From Auricularia sp. M13 (lineage: Eukaryota > Basidiomycota > Agaricomycetes > Auriculariales > Auriculariaceae), in assembly GCA_037042915.1 (NCBI GenBank), contig CM073194.1, forward strand, positions 62,001 through 126,000: DNA of 64,000 nt, read 5' to 3'. Numbering within the stretch: position 1 is the first letter of the stretch; each line of letters starts with the position of its first letter. The notes beneath the pieces were generated by a model. It saw only the letters and a program-made list of their open reading frames with translations, did not search any database and was not told where the DNA came from. Both the position numbers and the translations under genes were made by a program. This document shows, piece by piece, positions 45,353 through 58,168 of the stretch.

Positions 45353-48279
45353 GCCGGACGCAGGCCGGCGCGGGCGGACGGTGCGGTGGAGGAGGGTTGA
45401 GTGGGGAGGGGAGGACGAAATGATACGAACAAGAACACGAAACGCGACGAGCGACGAGAAGTGTAGAGCCGTAGAAGACGGCGAATGGAGCATGAACGCG
45501 CACGCGCGGCGCCTGGGGCGCCCGCGCCCGTCGTTCTCGCCGGCGCGTAGAGTGCGCGCTCAGGTGCGTCGCTGTCCCTCCCCTTCCCCATTCTCTTCCT
45601 TGCTGACGCCCCTTCCCACCCGCGCAGAAAGTACCTATGTCCCCGATCCCCGAGTTTTAATACCGATTCGCGCTGAGGAGGAGTGTTGGCGATAAAGTAT
45701 GTGCAGTCTTCTGTTTGTTGTCTTCGCGTGGAGAGCGGTGGAGGGTTGCGCCCGGCTTGCGTCGGGCTCTGGCTGTACGCCCGACGTAGGCCGGGCTATT
45801 GCTGCGCGACGCCGCGCAGGGTGGAAGGAATGGAATGGAACTTGCTATCGTGCAGCTGTCGTGCAAGGATGGATTTTTCGCGCACAGATCTCGGAATGGA
45901 ACAGGAGTAGGAAGGACCGGCACTGACGTACCCAGTAGCATTAGAGGTTCCCGACTCGTCGTAGCAATTAGTTAGTCAGTTAGTGTTTTACGAGCAATGA
46001 CAGTACGAAATGTAACGATACAAACGAACCGATGGTCTGGATCTCTGCAATTTGTGCGAGATTGCGAACTGCGAACTGCGAGCGCCGTTCCAGAGGGGAG
46101 AACGGGCGCTACCCGCAATGGACGCCGATTCAGAGCGCTGTAACATGTAGCAGGATAGACGCTCCCGCCAGTGTGTGCGGTCAGCGGATCGTGAAGCGAT
46201 AGCGACACAGACGCCAGTCGTCGCGATCTCGCGCATGTATGCGCGCCGCGTGCAAGAAGGCAGCGATAACGATTCAGATACCGAGGCAATCTGGCGCAGC
46301 ACTTCGACTTCGTGCACTTGTGCGATTCTCGGCGAGACGAACATGAGGCGCGGGCGGGTGCGATAAGATTGCGAAGCTGCGCGTCTCCCTGAGTGTGAGC
46401 CGCCGAAAAGTGTGCGCGTCTTCCTGGGCCGCTGAGAGTTCCCACTTCGGGCGAGGCGCGAGGAAAGAGAGAGAGGAGCAGTGGGGCTTGGGCGCAGGGG
46501 AACGAGTCGGAAGTCAGAAGGTTGGCGGGGAACGGCGTGAGCACTGAGCGTATGTAGACAGGGAGCAGCGCTGCATTGACAGTCTGGGGAGGCCGGATGA
46601 AGTGCAGCGGACGTCGCCCCTGTGGGCGAGCCGGGCACCTCGAGCGAAGAAAAGGGGCGTTGAGATGTCTGCCGAGTCAGAGCGTCAGGAAACCGAGCGG
46701 TATGCCGTACCAAGACCGAAAGGATATTGCGCCCGCCCACGAGGCGAACGTGCTGCTACAGGAGCAAAAGCCACGCTGTGTATGCTCTGCGGTAGAGATA
46801 AGAGCCTGCCAATGCGCTTTGATGCCAGTCTATGGCCTTAGAACTCGACGATTGGGCGCTGCAGAGTCATAGTGATAGCCAGTCAGTCGTTCGGCCGCGT
46901 GGAGGCCGCGCGCGCTGCACTTATTGGCGCGATATCCGACCTACCCAACCACGGCCATGGAGAGCCAGAGTGAAGGTCTACAGCCATAAAGCGTGAATCG
47001 CACGGACTGGGAGAAGATCGCGAGGAGGATGAGGGACGCGTAAGCCCCGTGCGCCCGGAACCAACGATCTGCGTTGTGCCCAGGCGCCGGGGCCGTGGAG
47101 GCTTTCAGGGGCTCCGGCGGACCAGTAAAACTCAATGCTTCGAAGTTGAAAAGAACGGCCTCGAAGTTGGTACATACTGTCGTCGATTAAGAACGGTAGG
47201 TATATGGCGAGGATCTGAACTTGAATCTCACGTCATCATCGCGGTTCGTAAGTTTAAACGCGACCGCCGATTGCCAGTAATGCATTTTCACATGCAGCGG
47301 GCTACAGCGAGCTATGTATCACATTATCTGCAGGCTTACTGTTGCATCCAGACTTTTGTTCATATCGCAGGCAAAACAAAGCGCATTCAACTTTACCGCG
47401 CTCCTCTTCCGCAGCTCTAATACTTATACGCCAGCTTATTACGCCACATTTACATTGCTCGAAGTATGCAGCATTTGTGCCCGACACGCTTGCTTGGCCG
47501 GGTCTGCACGCTTGCTTGCCCAGGGCTGCACGCCTGCTGGCCAGGGTTGCAGCTTCTTTGCCACCGGAACTGAATGCGTCGACGTTTTGCACGTGTCACG
47601 AGTCAAATGATCGTCCCTGCTGCCGGGACGTCGCGCATCGGTTTCTTCTTAGCCTCCCTGCATCTGGGCCCGGGCTCTCCCACAAGGGAATGGCTGAGGG
47701 ACGCAAATTGCGCCGTTCGTGACCCCAGAACGGCATGAGTTGGAGGGTAGAACGGCCATTCCTGAGGAGGAATGCTCGATCTGCTGACGAACGTGCCTGT
47801 CAGGGCTCGAAAAGCTGCAAGTTGTCAATTGACACTTCGAATATCCAGCGTCAGAGGAGTCGCAGTCACGTGAAGCCAGACCGTAGGCGAAGTAACGAGC
47901 GTCAACACCTTGCACATGGGAGTTCTCAGATTTCTACACATCTTGACAGGACATTGCACTTTGGCTAGAGAATCTGAATTGTTCCGAAATCGAGCAATCG
48001 AGATACTTATCGTTCACAGCCACAGCAGAATGGCGACCACAAATAGCAAGAGGTACGGTGGTCATTTCAAGGCTTGAGTCACTGCTGTCCGAGCCTCAGG
48101 CCGATTGCATGCCGTGAGCGAGCCATCGCGTCGGAAATAACGAAAAGCAAACGGCCATAGCATTCCAGCCTGCCCGCGAGGATATTTGCCACTTCACGAT
48201 CTGCAGCGTGCTCGATTCAAATACCAAATGGATACTATAATTGATGAAGAGAAATTGCTTCATTGAAGGGTTGAATGAC
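45353..48279. other. Intergenic, no gene supported
   Basis: The first about 350 bases are probably the 3' UTR of the RING gene. The rest has only overlapping frames. The longest (minus, 45,988-46,740, 250 codons) is Ser/Arg-rich and without recognisable domains, so I do not call it. Confidence 0.35.
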
Positions 48280-49004
48280 CTAGACAGTCTGCGAGCGGAA
48301 GAACGTGCCACCGACGAGCGTCAGCGTGTTGGTGCCCGCAGCGTTGACCTCGTCGACGAAGTGCTGAATGTCGAACCCGGCGATGTTGCCCGCATTGAAG
48401 TCCGGCGGCGGCGTCACGCCCGCATGGGCCTGCTCAAACAGCAAGATTGTGTACCTGCACATTTCCCAATCAAAATCAGCACCCCAGCTAAGACAAACCA
48501 TCTGCGCAGTGCTCACCGATGCGGGTCGGACCCGGCAGGCGGACTCGGGCCGCGGTAGTCGCTCAGCGCGCGCGAGCCGTTGACCAGGACGTTCTGCGCG
48601 GTCAGGGTGAAGTCCGGCGCGAGGAAGTGCCGAATCTGCGCGCTGGTGGGCGCCTGCGGCGTCGGCGCGTCCGGGTCGACCTCCGCAATGAGGAACGTCT
48701 TGCCCGCGACGAGCGACGGGTCGTCCGTCTTTACCGCGAAGGTCGGGCGCTGAGCCGCCTCTGTAGTTGACCGAATGTGAGTTTGGAACGCATAAATGGG
48801 GACGTGCGTACGAGCGGGAGTGAGCAGCGTCCCCGCGGTGAACGTTCCGCTGGGAAAAGTGACGGAGAGCAAGATCGTCGGGTCGAACGCCGGGATGACG
48901 TCGCCCACGATACCGGCAGCCTCGAACGCAGCCTTGACGGACGCCAATGTATCCTGAGCCGCAGTGTAGGCGACGAGCGCGAGGAGGGAGTATGGCGCGC
49001 GCAT
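48280..49004 (-). CDS. Secreted PEBP-like protein (220 aa), copy 1
   Basis: Exons 49,004-48,517 and 48,454-48,280 (62-nt intron) sum to 663 nt, 221 codons with the stop. A short signal peptide (M-R-A-P-Y-S-L-L-A-L-V-A-Y-T-A-A-Q) is followed by a phosphatidylethanolamine-binding-protein fold: I-P-A-F-D-P-T-I-L-L-S-V-T-F-P-S-G, the ligand-site motif E-V-D-P-D-A-P-T-P...I-R-H-F, and D-P-H-R-Y-T-I-L-L-F-E-Q, where the intron splits the conserved P-H-R-Y. PEBP proteins bind phospholipid head groups or proteins; secreted fungal forms are poorly understood. The ATG matches that of the paralogue at 60,104, supporting this start over an upstream in-frame one. The gene is divergent from the F-box gene at 49,635. 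Confidence 0.85.
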
Positions 49005-49634
49005 GGGTTCCTTTGCACTGTGCACGTGTGGTTGCGAGGCCCGTCGCGCGAACCCGCATTGAATTTATAATGCGACCCTCGCGTTCTATAGGCCCCGCCG
49101 GCCCCGGCAACGAGGTGCCCGACGCCGCCCTCCACAGCTGCGCATGGGAGAAGCGAGGAGTCGTCATATGCCGTATGATTTGCGACGCATTGTCTCGCCG
49201 CAAGACGAATTCTTGGCGGCCGAGTACGGCACGTCGCGTCGGGTACAGTGAAGCCTGCAGTATAGAATAGCCTCGCGCACTACATAATGTAACCGAGCTA
49301 GGCTGCGCGGACAGCGTCAATGAATCGACGAGCTCCAAATATGAAATTACCTACTGATGAAGATGCTAGCTGACGCAAGTGCAACGAACGTTCCAAGGGA
49401 ATGACTTGCGGCTCCTCCAGTTGCCGGTATGAATTTTCTTCTCAACATGTTCCCGAAATGCGTGTTGTGTACGGCTCGGCTGAGACAGAGTAGTTCGGCA
49501 GGAAGAGAAGAGGCTTCAAACTCCGCCGTTTGCATCCTGTCTCGAGCCGGTCCGTGAACGCGGACAAGCAAGTATTCCAGCGGGAAGCTCACGCGCCTGC
49601 GGAACATCACGATTGACGGCGGCTGGTCTTAGGA
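49005..49634. promoter_or_regulatory. Divergent PEBP / F-box intergenic region, unit 1
   Basis: About 630 bases separate the two divergent starts. Part of it is shared with 60,105-60,740 (GAATTTATAATGCG against GGATTTATACTGCG; CGTCATATGCCG; GCGGACAGCGTCA and ATATGAAATT), showing that the promoter was duplicated with the genes. Confidence 0.5.
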
Positions 49635-51260
49635 ATGGCTACGCTCGATCAGGACTTGCTATCCGCACACGTCACCTCTCTTTTTGACAGTCTGGCTCGC
49701 GGTGTTCACGAGTGAGTACGTGCATTTCGAGTAGTCAGAAACTGTCCGACCATATAACCCAGTGCATCTGCCATAAACACTGTGTCCAATACGATCATGG
49801 AGTCCGTGCGACGTGCTGCCCAACGTGCAGTGCGCGAGCGTCTGTGTGTTTGGAACGAAAACAACACCAGCTGCCGTGTACCTCTCGAACTTCTCGCAGC
49901 AGCTTTCCGACACCTCTCTTTCCGCGATAAGATCGTAGCCTCGCACGTTTCTCGCTCTTGGCGCTCCGCGGCAACCGACTTTCCAGCAGTCTGGGCTCAC
50001 ATTGATCTTCGACCTGTACGAGGAGCCTCGCGTTTGCTACAGATGGCGTTGAACCGAGCAGGAAATCTGCCCGTAGACTTCAGCTTCGGGGCAAGTTTTG
50101 GGCTGGCTCTGCCTGCAGCTTATGGCGACGTCGAGTACGCCGTCGGTCAGCAGCATCTTCATCGGTTTCGATCCATTATCTGGCAAGCTGGCTTAGAAGA
50201 GCAGAACTCTGCATGGAATAAGCCTGCGCCGTTACTGGAGCATTTGTCTTGCAGAGCGCCCTTCGTGATATCGCGCAACTTTCTTGGCCGTCAGCCTGGT
50301 CGACTCAAAGAGCTGGAACTGGGCGAAATCGTCTTGTCTGAGCTAGCGCCTGCATTGGCTACAGTCACCAGTCTCTCGGGCACAGCAACGCGGAGGCTCG
50401 AGGCGGCGACCGACCGGTTATTCGATGTCTTCCCGCGTTTAGAATCACTCACGCTGCGTGATGTGCGTCATGGTGCCGCGGATGCCTTTCCCAACCGTCC
50501 AGCACCACTGTCGCTCACAAAGCTCCATTTGCAAACCACGCGCGATGCTGACGATGCTATACGGCTCTACAACGCTTGGAAAACGGAACGTCTGTCTCAA
50601 GTGACCATTTATACTGAAGAGCTATCGCTGGAGAGGACACCGTTGCTCATGGAGCCCCTGCTCGTGGACGCGCGGCATCTGAGTCTCGATGTCGTCGCAA
50701 AGACGACGGAGCCCAGGCTTGTCGTCGTCGACGCTCGCGGCCACATCCGCACGCTCGTCCTGACACAGCCGTTGTATCGTTATCTACCTGCCAAGCCTTT
50801 CGAGCTGGTCAACAGCATCCTCCATGTCGGTCTTGCCATCGCACTCCTCGAGTCGCTGGAGATGGCCCTCACCGACTTCCTTCTTTTCATAAGACATCCT
50901 CAGTGTCCGAAGCTGACGGCACTGAAGAGTGTCACCGTGCACATGCATGACATACCCTCGCTGAGCGGATACATCCGCTCCGGGATGATCGCGGGGAGAA
51001 CGTCTCGCGTCTTTCCTTGGAGAGACCTAGATGATCTGAAGCAGCTGCACCTCCACCTACAGTCTTTCATACTGCAGGTCCGCTGCCTCGGCGATGGGCA
51101 GCTCCCCACCCACCGCGACGCGCTGGAGCTCTTTGAGCGTCTCCCCTCCGCCGTTCGGAAAATTAATTCCCCGGTGTACATTCGTGGGTTCCCCGAGGAC
51201 GCTGTTCGCGGAATCGACACGAACTCTGTTCCTGGTATGAAGATTATGTTTGAGACGTAG
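49635..51260 (+). CDS. F-box protein (524 aa), copy 1
   Basis: Exon 1 (49,635-49,711) and exon 2 (49,763-51,260), with a 51-nt GTGAGT...CAG intron, sum to 1,575 nt, 525 codons with the stop. The F-box lies at about residues 61-105: C-R-V-P-L-E-L-L-A-A-A-F-R-H-L-S, then V-S-R-S-W-R-S-A-A and A-V-W-A-H-I-D-L. The rest is a long Leu-rich region without strict LRR spacing (R-L-E-S-L-T-L-R-D, H-L-S-L-D). F-box proteins recruit substrates to SCF (Skp1-Cullin-F-box) ubiquitin ligases; Agaricomycetes have large, fast-changing sets. The small first exon, ending H-E before the intron, is conserved in the copies at 60.75 and 63.04 kb, which confirms the start. Confidence 0.8.
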
Positions 51261-52042
51261 TATAATCCGAACGAGATGTACGTATCATGGTTTCGTACAT
51301 AATCATTCTCGTGGCTCGATAGCAGCTCACCGATGCCACTTCAAACCATACTAATCATTGATCAAAGCACATCACGAGCCCCGGATGACCCACACCGAGC
51401 GGACGAAGGTGCTCGGAGAGCCAGTGATGAGCGAATGACGATGTCCTGTGATAAATTGGCTCATGAGGCGGGCGGCGTGCGGAATACGGGCAGATTGAAC
51501 CGATTCTCATGCGCGATGAAGTGCTACATTTGCTGCCTGTCTGGTTAACTAACCGACGGCCAAACTAACATCAAAAAATACATGTCTCTCGACAACGTCT
51601 CTCCAATAAAAATTCGTTGCGGTCCAGTTGATATTCTACGGCTGCGCGCACGTTGGGATCCGTGCCAGTGTCGCGGTGAATTTCGAGGAGTGCAAAATAC
51701 GCAGCGCGGTGAACACCATCCATTTGGTTCCTTCTGCCACTGCGAAAGACTCGGTATCGGTTGACTTTCAGCAAAGGATGTCAGCCTGCTCGAAGTGTGG
51801 CGTGGGAAATGGAAGGTTAGTACGCACATGCCGGATGAGATACGATGACAATCGAGCGCCGGAAGATCAAGAACCTCCGTGTAGAGTCAACGTCCTGTAA
51901 TCAAAGGTTAGAACTGCTCCTTATAACTGGGGACCTGGATAAATATACCTCTAGACGGCCGCCACATGCAAAAATGCGGTCCTGATAGTGTCAAGTGCCC
52001 ACGTCCGGTGCGAGATTATCTATGTGCTCAAATTCAGCGATG
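51261..52042. other. Intergenic, weak minus-strand frame
   Basis: The frame at 51,774-51,571 (minus) is rich in charged residues (Y-F-A-L-L-E-I-H-R-D, E-Y-Q-L-D-R-N-E-F) and could be a small exon, but it lacks a clear start and family. Nothing else is seen. Confidence 0.25.
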
Positions 52043-52044
52043 TA

Positions 52045-52530
52045 CTGTAAAGCTAATAATTATTACCGCGTCACGCGTCACGGAGGCCTCATGGCCCGGT
52101 AATAAACGCGTTTTGTAGCATGTCACGGGCCCCTCATGGTAATAGGGTGTCACGGTGTTCGAACACTGAATTTCTCACCGGTAACCGTCCGGAGCGGCGC
52201 GCCTTCGGCGCGCATATTGTACAAGTTACATAACAGCAAAATCTCACAGAATCTCTGCAGAAACACAGTGTTCGGCATCCCGATGGTCGATGTATTGCCT
52301 AGATAAAGTGTTTGAGGGCCTGAGGAGGCCCCAGAAACAGCCTAGAAATGAGATAACTGTATCAAATACTCTTTCTCACTGTCCAGTTGTGCCTTGTTCT
52401 GCTGAGAAGCACTGATTGAGCCAAAATTTCTCTTGTATGTCTGGCAATGTCACGTGTCACGGGTGGCCCAAGGTAATGTCTCCGACATGTCACGGTCCAA
52501 CGTCCATGGTAATAATTATTAGCTCTACAG
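52045..52530 (+). mobile_element. MITE copy 1 (486 bp, TA target site)
   Basis: Ends form an inverted repeat of about 23 bp beginning CTGTAAAGCTAATAATTATT, flanked on both sides by TA (52,043-52,044 and 52,531-52,532), as in Tc1/mariner-type elements. There is no coding capacity. Inside are several TGTCACG and GGTAAT motifs in both directions. A second copy lies inverted at 52,767-53,232. Confidence 0.85.
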
Positions 52531-52766
52531 TATCTTAGGATCAGGTCGCGGTATGAAGGCGTATTCAGCACGGCGTAGCGTTCGAGATCGTCATGCTCAT
52601 ACCTGGAGTCTTCGCGCGCGCTGATATCGATGCGTACTAATCATGGCCAGCTCATGTCCCTTCGATATATAGGCCAGAGGAGACGACGTCGACTCATACC
52701 TCTACCGCTTTCCGACGTTAATTCGTTGAGTTTGAGTCTACCCTGCGACGGGTAAAGAACAGCGTA

Positions 52767-53232
52767 CTGTAAAGCTAATAATTATTACCGGGGCCTCTGT
52801 ACCGTGACACGTCGGAGACATTACCTTGGGTCTCCCGTGACACGTGACCATGGCCATATGACTGACAAAAATAACTGATAGGTGTACTGGTATTTCTCAC
52901 CAGGAGGACATGCAGTGGCCCAATTGGACAATGTTGTGCCGGATTATTTGATTTCTGGACTTTTCCAGGTTCCCCAACGCTTCAACCAGGTAATTCATCG
53001 AGAAATAAGGCACTAATTGCTCTAATTTGAGACATACTATGTAAACCCCCCCTTCATGTAATCCTATATCATGGGCGCGCCGCTCCCGACGGTAATAACT
53101 GAGCAATTGGGCCTTCGAACGGCGTGACATCTTATTACCTTGAGCAGCCCGTGACATGCTACAAAACACGATTATTACCGGGCCGCGCGTCCTCCGTGAC
53201 GCGTGACGCGGTAATAATTATTAGCTTTACAG
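52767..53232 (-). mobile_element. MITE copy 2 (466 bp, inverted)
   Basis: Same termini as the copy at 52,045 with TA on both sides (52,765-52,766 and 53,233-53,234). Its right arm matches copy 1's left arm (CCGCGTCACGCGTCACGGAG, then TTTTGTAGCATGTCACGGGC), so orientation is opposite. Its left arm matches copy 1's right arm (GGAGACATTACCTTGGG). The two copies lie 236 bases apart. Confidence 0.85.
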
Positions 53233-53234
53233 TA

Positions 53235-55700
53235 AGCGACTGAATTGAATGTGCAGCAGCGGCATAGGCAGCCAGTTCATTCGTTGTAATATCAAACTAA
53301 CACGTCGATCAAACCAGTGTTCATATCACGAGGATGTTTCTACGAGGACTCAGAATGTCAATGCGAGAACAACGAGAATTGTCCTTCAGGTTCATCTCCG
53401 GGAAGTTCATCATGAAATCGGGAAAAAGATGGTACTCTAATGTATACGGTTACATTGAAAATGGGCCTTTGCATTCCGTTACAGTCTATTATATTACTAT
53501 CTAAGCCCGGTATCAGGCTGCCCGTGATCTTGCGGAGTCTTACATCCGCGGACTTTGGATGACAGGCACGTGTAAACGACCATATGACTGAATTGGGTGT
53601 TACAGTGGATTATAGTCAGTGTAACCGGGAAGCATCCTGATTGGAAACTTACATAGAGATTCAACTATGGGAATGCTTGTCGGCTGCAACACAGATACCT
53701 CCTCCTCCTAATACCTCCTAACATGCATCCGAATATTTTACAAGTTTTAACTGACTAGTATATGCAAATCAATTTTTTTTTCTATCAATATCCCGACACA
53801 TATGCTGGGTCTAGTCACTGTCTGCACTCGGGCAGTTTATGATTATGCATCCGAGTCCGTACGGAACCTTCATCCGAGTCCGTTTGCTGCCGGAACGGAA
53901 CCTTATCCTGCGGAACTATTTGAGTCAACAAACCGCGGAGTCCGAAACGTACTTCGACGCATCTCCTCAAGCAAGTCCCTCCAGATCCACGCCCTCCACG
54001 AATCGTCATGCGTAGCGGCCCTAGATATCCTCCATCAAGGCCACCCTCTGGTTTCTCGTCGTTCATCGCCTCAGGATCCACATGTTGCTGTTTCCCTCCT
54101 CGTTGCTCTTTGCGTCACTCCGCTTTTCCGCTGCTAGGTCTGCTTTGTTGCCGTTGCTCTACTCGCTGGTATTAGGTCTGGTTTGGTTCTTGCTTCTCGG
54201 GATGCCTTTTGCACTGGCAGATTGCTTCTCTGGTCCTGGTCTTGCTTCGTTCACTGGCTGGTACCGCTGTTATCGGAGTTTTGATCTTTTTGCTGTGGCT
54301 CGCCTCTTTCCTCCCTCTTGCTATGCATATACTGACCCCTTCTACGCTCCATTTTCTTGAGCTGTGACCATGCACTTTCATGCGCTGTCGTCGTTCGCCC
54401 GATCATGTATACCGCACCATGTAGAATTGATTTAACTATATACTTCCATATATTCTACCTTTCGTACCGTTTCGTGACGTGCGCAAGTGCAAAGAATCTG
54501 AATACCGAGCTGCCTGTTCGGTCACTGGTCCGCAACACAGTCCATATGAATTGGTGGGCTTGTCACTGAGGTACCGGATTCAACCAGACCGCCGGTTAAC
54601 TTGTACGCCGTCGAGCAGTGGACACTAGCTTGACAACTGGCTTACCGGCCTTCAAATTGCTGGCCCAGGCTGATGAGATTCTGGTATCGTAAAGTTGAGT
54701 TTACTTTTAAAAGTAAGGGTCCGTCTCGCTTACATGCAATGTGAGAACTTGTAAGCAGTTCGGGACGTGCTAAGCGGTTACATTTAAATGTACTGCAATA
54801 CAATGTTTTTCCCAATTTCATGATGTTGAACCGTATTCAATGTCTGTTCTCTGTGGAGCCAACTGTATTCCAAGTTGCAAAACAGCAGCCTGAGGCAGTG
54901 ACTTGTATTGAGATACTTTATATGAACAGAGAACCAAGTGCGGGCTGCATAGCGTACAGCCTCCCCGGCAGTGTATGTAAAAACCGAGACCGAGACAATT
55001 CAGCGAGCAAAGAACATCGAGGGTCTTCGAATGTACTCCATATATACACCGCGGAGCACCAAACAGGCCTGGCAAGACATGCGCCGGCACGGCCCCGTGA
55101 TTCGTCAAGAACGAGACCCTGTTCCCAACCCCGCAGGCTGGAATATTGAGTCGAGTCTGCTGCGGTTCGGGTTCGGAATAGCAAAGCGGTGGGAAACGCA
55201 AGCGCAAGACAACCGAAAAGAGGGGGGGGGGAAGAACGGGTATACGACCCACACCAGGTGCAGGAATGATACTGTAGATGCTCCCAGCGCGGACGACGAG
55301 CGGAGCGGGTGCGGACGGTTCGTGACGGGGCGCGGGCGCGGGAGGCTGCAGCTGTTCTGACGGCAACGGCAGTCTCGACAGCCTTGCGCGCTGCAGAGCG
55401 CGGGAGTGCGGCGCGACGGATGCGATGCCGCGTCACAGGGACGCGTGCCTGTGCGAGAACACCGCCTGCGCGCGCGCGTAGTGGGGGCCGGCCAGCTCTG
55501 CTCCCAGCGCGGACGGCCGCCAGCACGCACCGCGCGGACGCTGATACAGGGTGCAGGCGCGGAAAAGGAAAAGGGGGGAGCGTAGCGTCCAAGCCAGCCG
55601 GCAGAACGGCACGAGGGGCGCAGCTCCCCCGCAACGGAGCCGCGAGTCGTCCAGCGAACGCTGGTACCTGGGCCGCGACCCGCTCTCTCGCTCGCTCGGG
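53235..55700. other. Intergenic, no gene supported
   Basis: The stretch at 53.8-54.36 kb is C/T-rich and gives hydrophobic frames (for example 54,082-54,360) without recognisable family. The part after 55.2 kb is GC-rich and may belong to the dispersed repeat copy B. Confidence 0.3.
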
Positions 55701-57400
55701 ATGCTGCACCAACACCCCGCGCGCACGGATGCTGGAAGAGGGGTGCGCGACGGCGCAGGGGGTGTGGTGATGGGAGCAGGACGATGACAGCGGCAAATGA
55801 AAGCGCCGAAGAACTTAGTACGCTTGCAGAACGGGGGCGCGCTGGACACCGCGAGCTGGCGATTGAGCCCACAGTACAGCTCGCACAGAACACCAACGAA
55901 CGCGCGCGCAGCGGCAGACAAGACGCCGAGCGCGCGCTGTACTGCCAACAGAGCAGTACATCCCGCAACTCGCGCTGCACCCCTGCTCAGGCTTCGGGGA
56001 CGCGCCCGACGCAGACGGACAGCGCCGCCTGTCACGAAGAGCTGGCAAGGCCAGCCGTGGGCCTTCTGAAACGCGCGCGGAGGCAAGAGAAGGGAAGGGG
56101 GAAAGAGAGTCGCATGCGGGGGGATTTGTGGGCGGAGCGGGATCATGGGGAAGTGGGCGGTGGAAGGGCAGGATGTGCTAGTGGACAGCACGAGCAACGA
56201 CGCGCGCGCATCATCTGCAGCGCACAGCAACGCAGGATTCGAAGGCCCATATCAGGGTCGGCACGGCATAGCGGCGGGTGGGGCAGGACGCGGAACACGG
56301 CATAGGGGCGTGCGAGACTGACGGCGCGAACGCGCGAGCTGGATGAATTGGAAGACGAGGGAAGGCACAAGGGCGCCGTTGAACGAGCGGGCAGAAGGGC
56401 ACGAGGCAGGATGGGTACGCGCGGTCGAGTGTGAGCACGAACCTGGACGATAGAGCAGCAGCGTCGCGCATGCGGGCCCGCGTGCACAACCTGTGACGCA
56501 AACGTGAGCACCTGCAAAGCAGAGGTCTAGCGCCGTCATGCGCACCAGAGCGCATTTTTAGCGCCGGATGTTGGCCCGACAGAGTTGGCGCGTCGTGCTG
56601 AAGATCTGGCGAGGCAGCGTGAGCATGCGTCAAGCAAACTGTCACAGAACGCAGGACGCAGCAAGAGCCACCTAGGACGGTATATCTGCGCAGCACGCCC
56701 GTACAGATGTCTGGCTTGTCGCGCGCGCGGTGGGTCTGTGTCTGTCGCGCGGACTGGAATGCGCGCACGCTGCTGCACAACAAAAGGTCAGTGGCTGCAG
56801 GTATCCGCAGATCAGAATGGAGCGCACCTTGGAGCGTCGCCAGTAACAACTCCAGGAGCGGTCGAGGCGAGGCGGTGGACACGACGCGTCCGTTGTGCAA
56901 CCGGCAGCGTGGCGGAGGAGGAGGAAGAGCAGGTCGCGTCAACTCCGACGCGCCGCTTGCCTTCCGACGCTCCGCATCGCCCTATACGTACATCTATCCT
57001 GCGCTGCGTCTGCATATTCTGCACTCTTGCTCGCGGCCACCGACTATTGATATTTACTTTCACTTGCGCCATGCTGGACGCGCTGTACCTTCTATCACGT
57101 CTCATACCGTCTGCTCTCTTTTTGCATCGTAACCCAGCCTGCCGCCACCGATTGTCCGCTTCTTGCGCTCACTCGCTAATCCCCCGTACGGCGCCCTTTG
57201 GACCTGAACCACCGCGCGCGCGTCTACATCGGGCCCCTTGCAGTCCGCCGTCGAGCTCAACACGCCACGTGGTGGTCACTACGCGGCGCAGGACCGTTGC
57301 GCGCTCTGAGCCTCCATGAGCTAGCTGCTCAGTACGTCTATTGAAAGCAGCGCCCTCGCTTGCCGCTAGATGTCGCTGCTTAATGCGCACATATGCAAGG
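55700..57400 (-). repeat. Dispersed repeat family, copy B (inverted relative to copy A)
   Basis: In reverse complement this matches much of 33.7-35.3 kb, and its right end (57,150-57,310) matches 30.83-31.0 kb. Sequence is clearly diverged with many length differences. No frame is conserved between copies, so it is probably a non-autonomous or long-dead element. Confidence 0.6.
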
Positions 57401-58168
57401 CTCATCTACCTGACGCGCTGTAGAGTACGTCCACACGGAGCAGCGCCGACTCGCTCTGCTAAACGTTGCGCAGCCTGCTCGTGGCGTGCTATATAAGGTG
57501 CGGATTCGCGGCGGCGCCATTAAACCTCGTGCAATGGAGACGTCGCACAGCGAGCGAACGCCAATATACAACCAACCTGCACCTCGTCTACCCGTCATTC
57601 TCCTCTTCTTGCTAGAGCTTTACGTTTCCTCTGGGTCTACTCCGAATCAACGGTCCCACCTGCACTTGCGCACTCCATCTTCACCCATGCCCTGCTCAGA
57701 GTCGTACGTCGAACGTCTGCTTTCCCGGTTCCGGGATGGCGCTTTGCGCTTAATCGCCCGCCCATCACAGCATCCTGGTAAATTTTTCTTTGCATGCGCT
57801 TCTCAAGTAGGCCGCGCGACCAACTTGAACGGCACTCTCGCGGGCAAAAAATCTCGCGACACCGCGCACTGACCGGCGAGGGACTGGGCAGCGCCTCCTA
57901 GCAGCGGCTCTGCATCTATTCTATTCGCCGAAATGCACTCGTGCGACCGCGGAGTGACGTAGTCGTACACACTGGCAGGTTTCAAATCTCAAACATGGTC
58001 GCCCGCTTGCACTGCGAATATGTATGACTTCTGCCGTCACGGTGCTCCGACTCCGAGTCGCTCCGTCCCGTGCGATGTCCCCGGGCAGCTCACACACCCA
58101 GAATCTGCATTTAGAACGTGAAGCAACAGTCCGAAAGTTCGGAGTCCGAGTCCGAGTCCTCGCCGCGA
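57401..58168. other. Intergenic with a TATA-bearing frame of doubtful coding value
   Basis: CTATATAAGG at about 57,490 precedes a plus-strand frame whose tail (H-P-G-K-F-F-F-A-C-A) vaguely recalls a GRF zinc finger but lacks its other cysteines. Not called as a gene. Confidence 0.25.

Noticed and set aside
45988-46740. 250-codon minus-strand frame
   Set aside because: Low-complexity Ser/Arg-rich product without domain; no supporting splice or start context.
51571-51774. Possible small LYR-like protein on the minus strand
   Set aside because: Charged helical character only; no L-Y-R motif and no clear start.
55105-55980. 291-codon minus-strand frame (overlapping another of 292 codons)
   Set aside because: GC-rich sequence with several long overlapping frames, Arg/Ser/Pro-rich, no domain.
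57486-57872. Possible GRF zinc-finger remnant
   Set aside because: Only the H-P-G-K-F-F-F-A-C part fits; the other required cysteines are missing.
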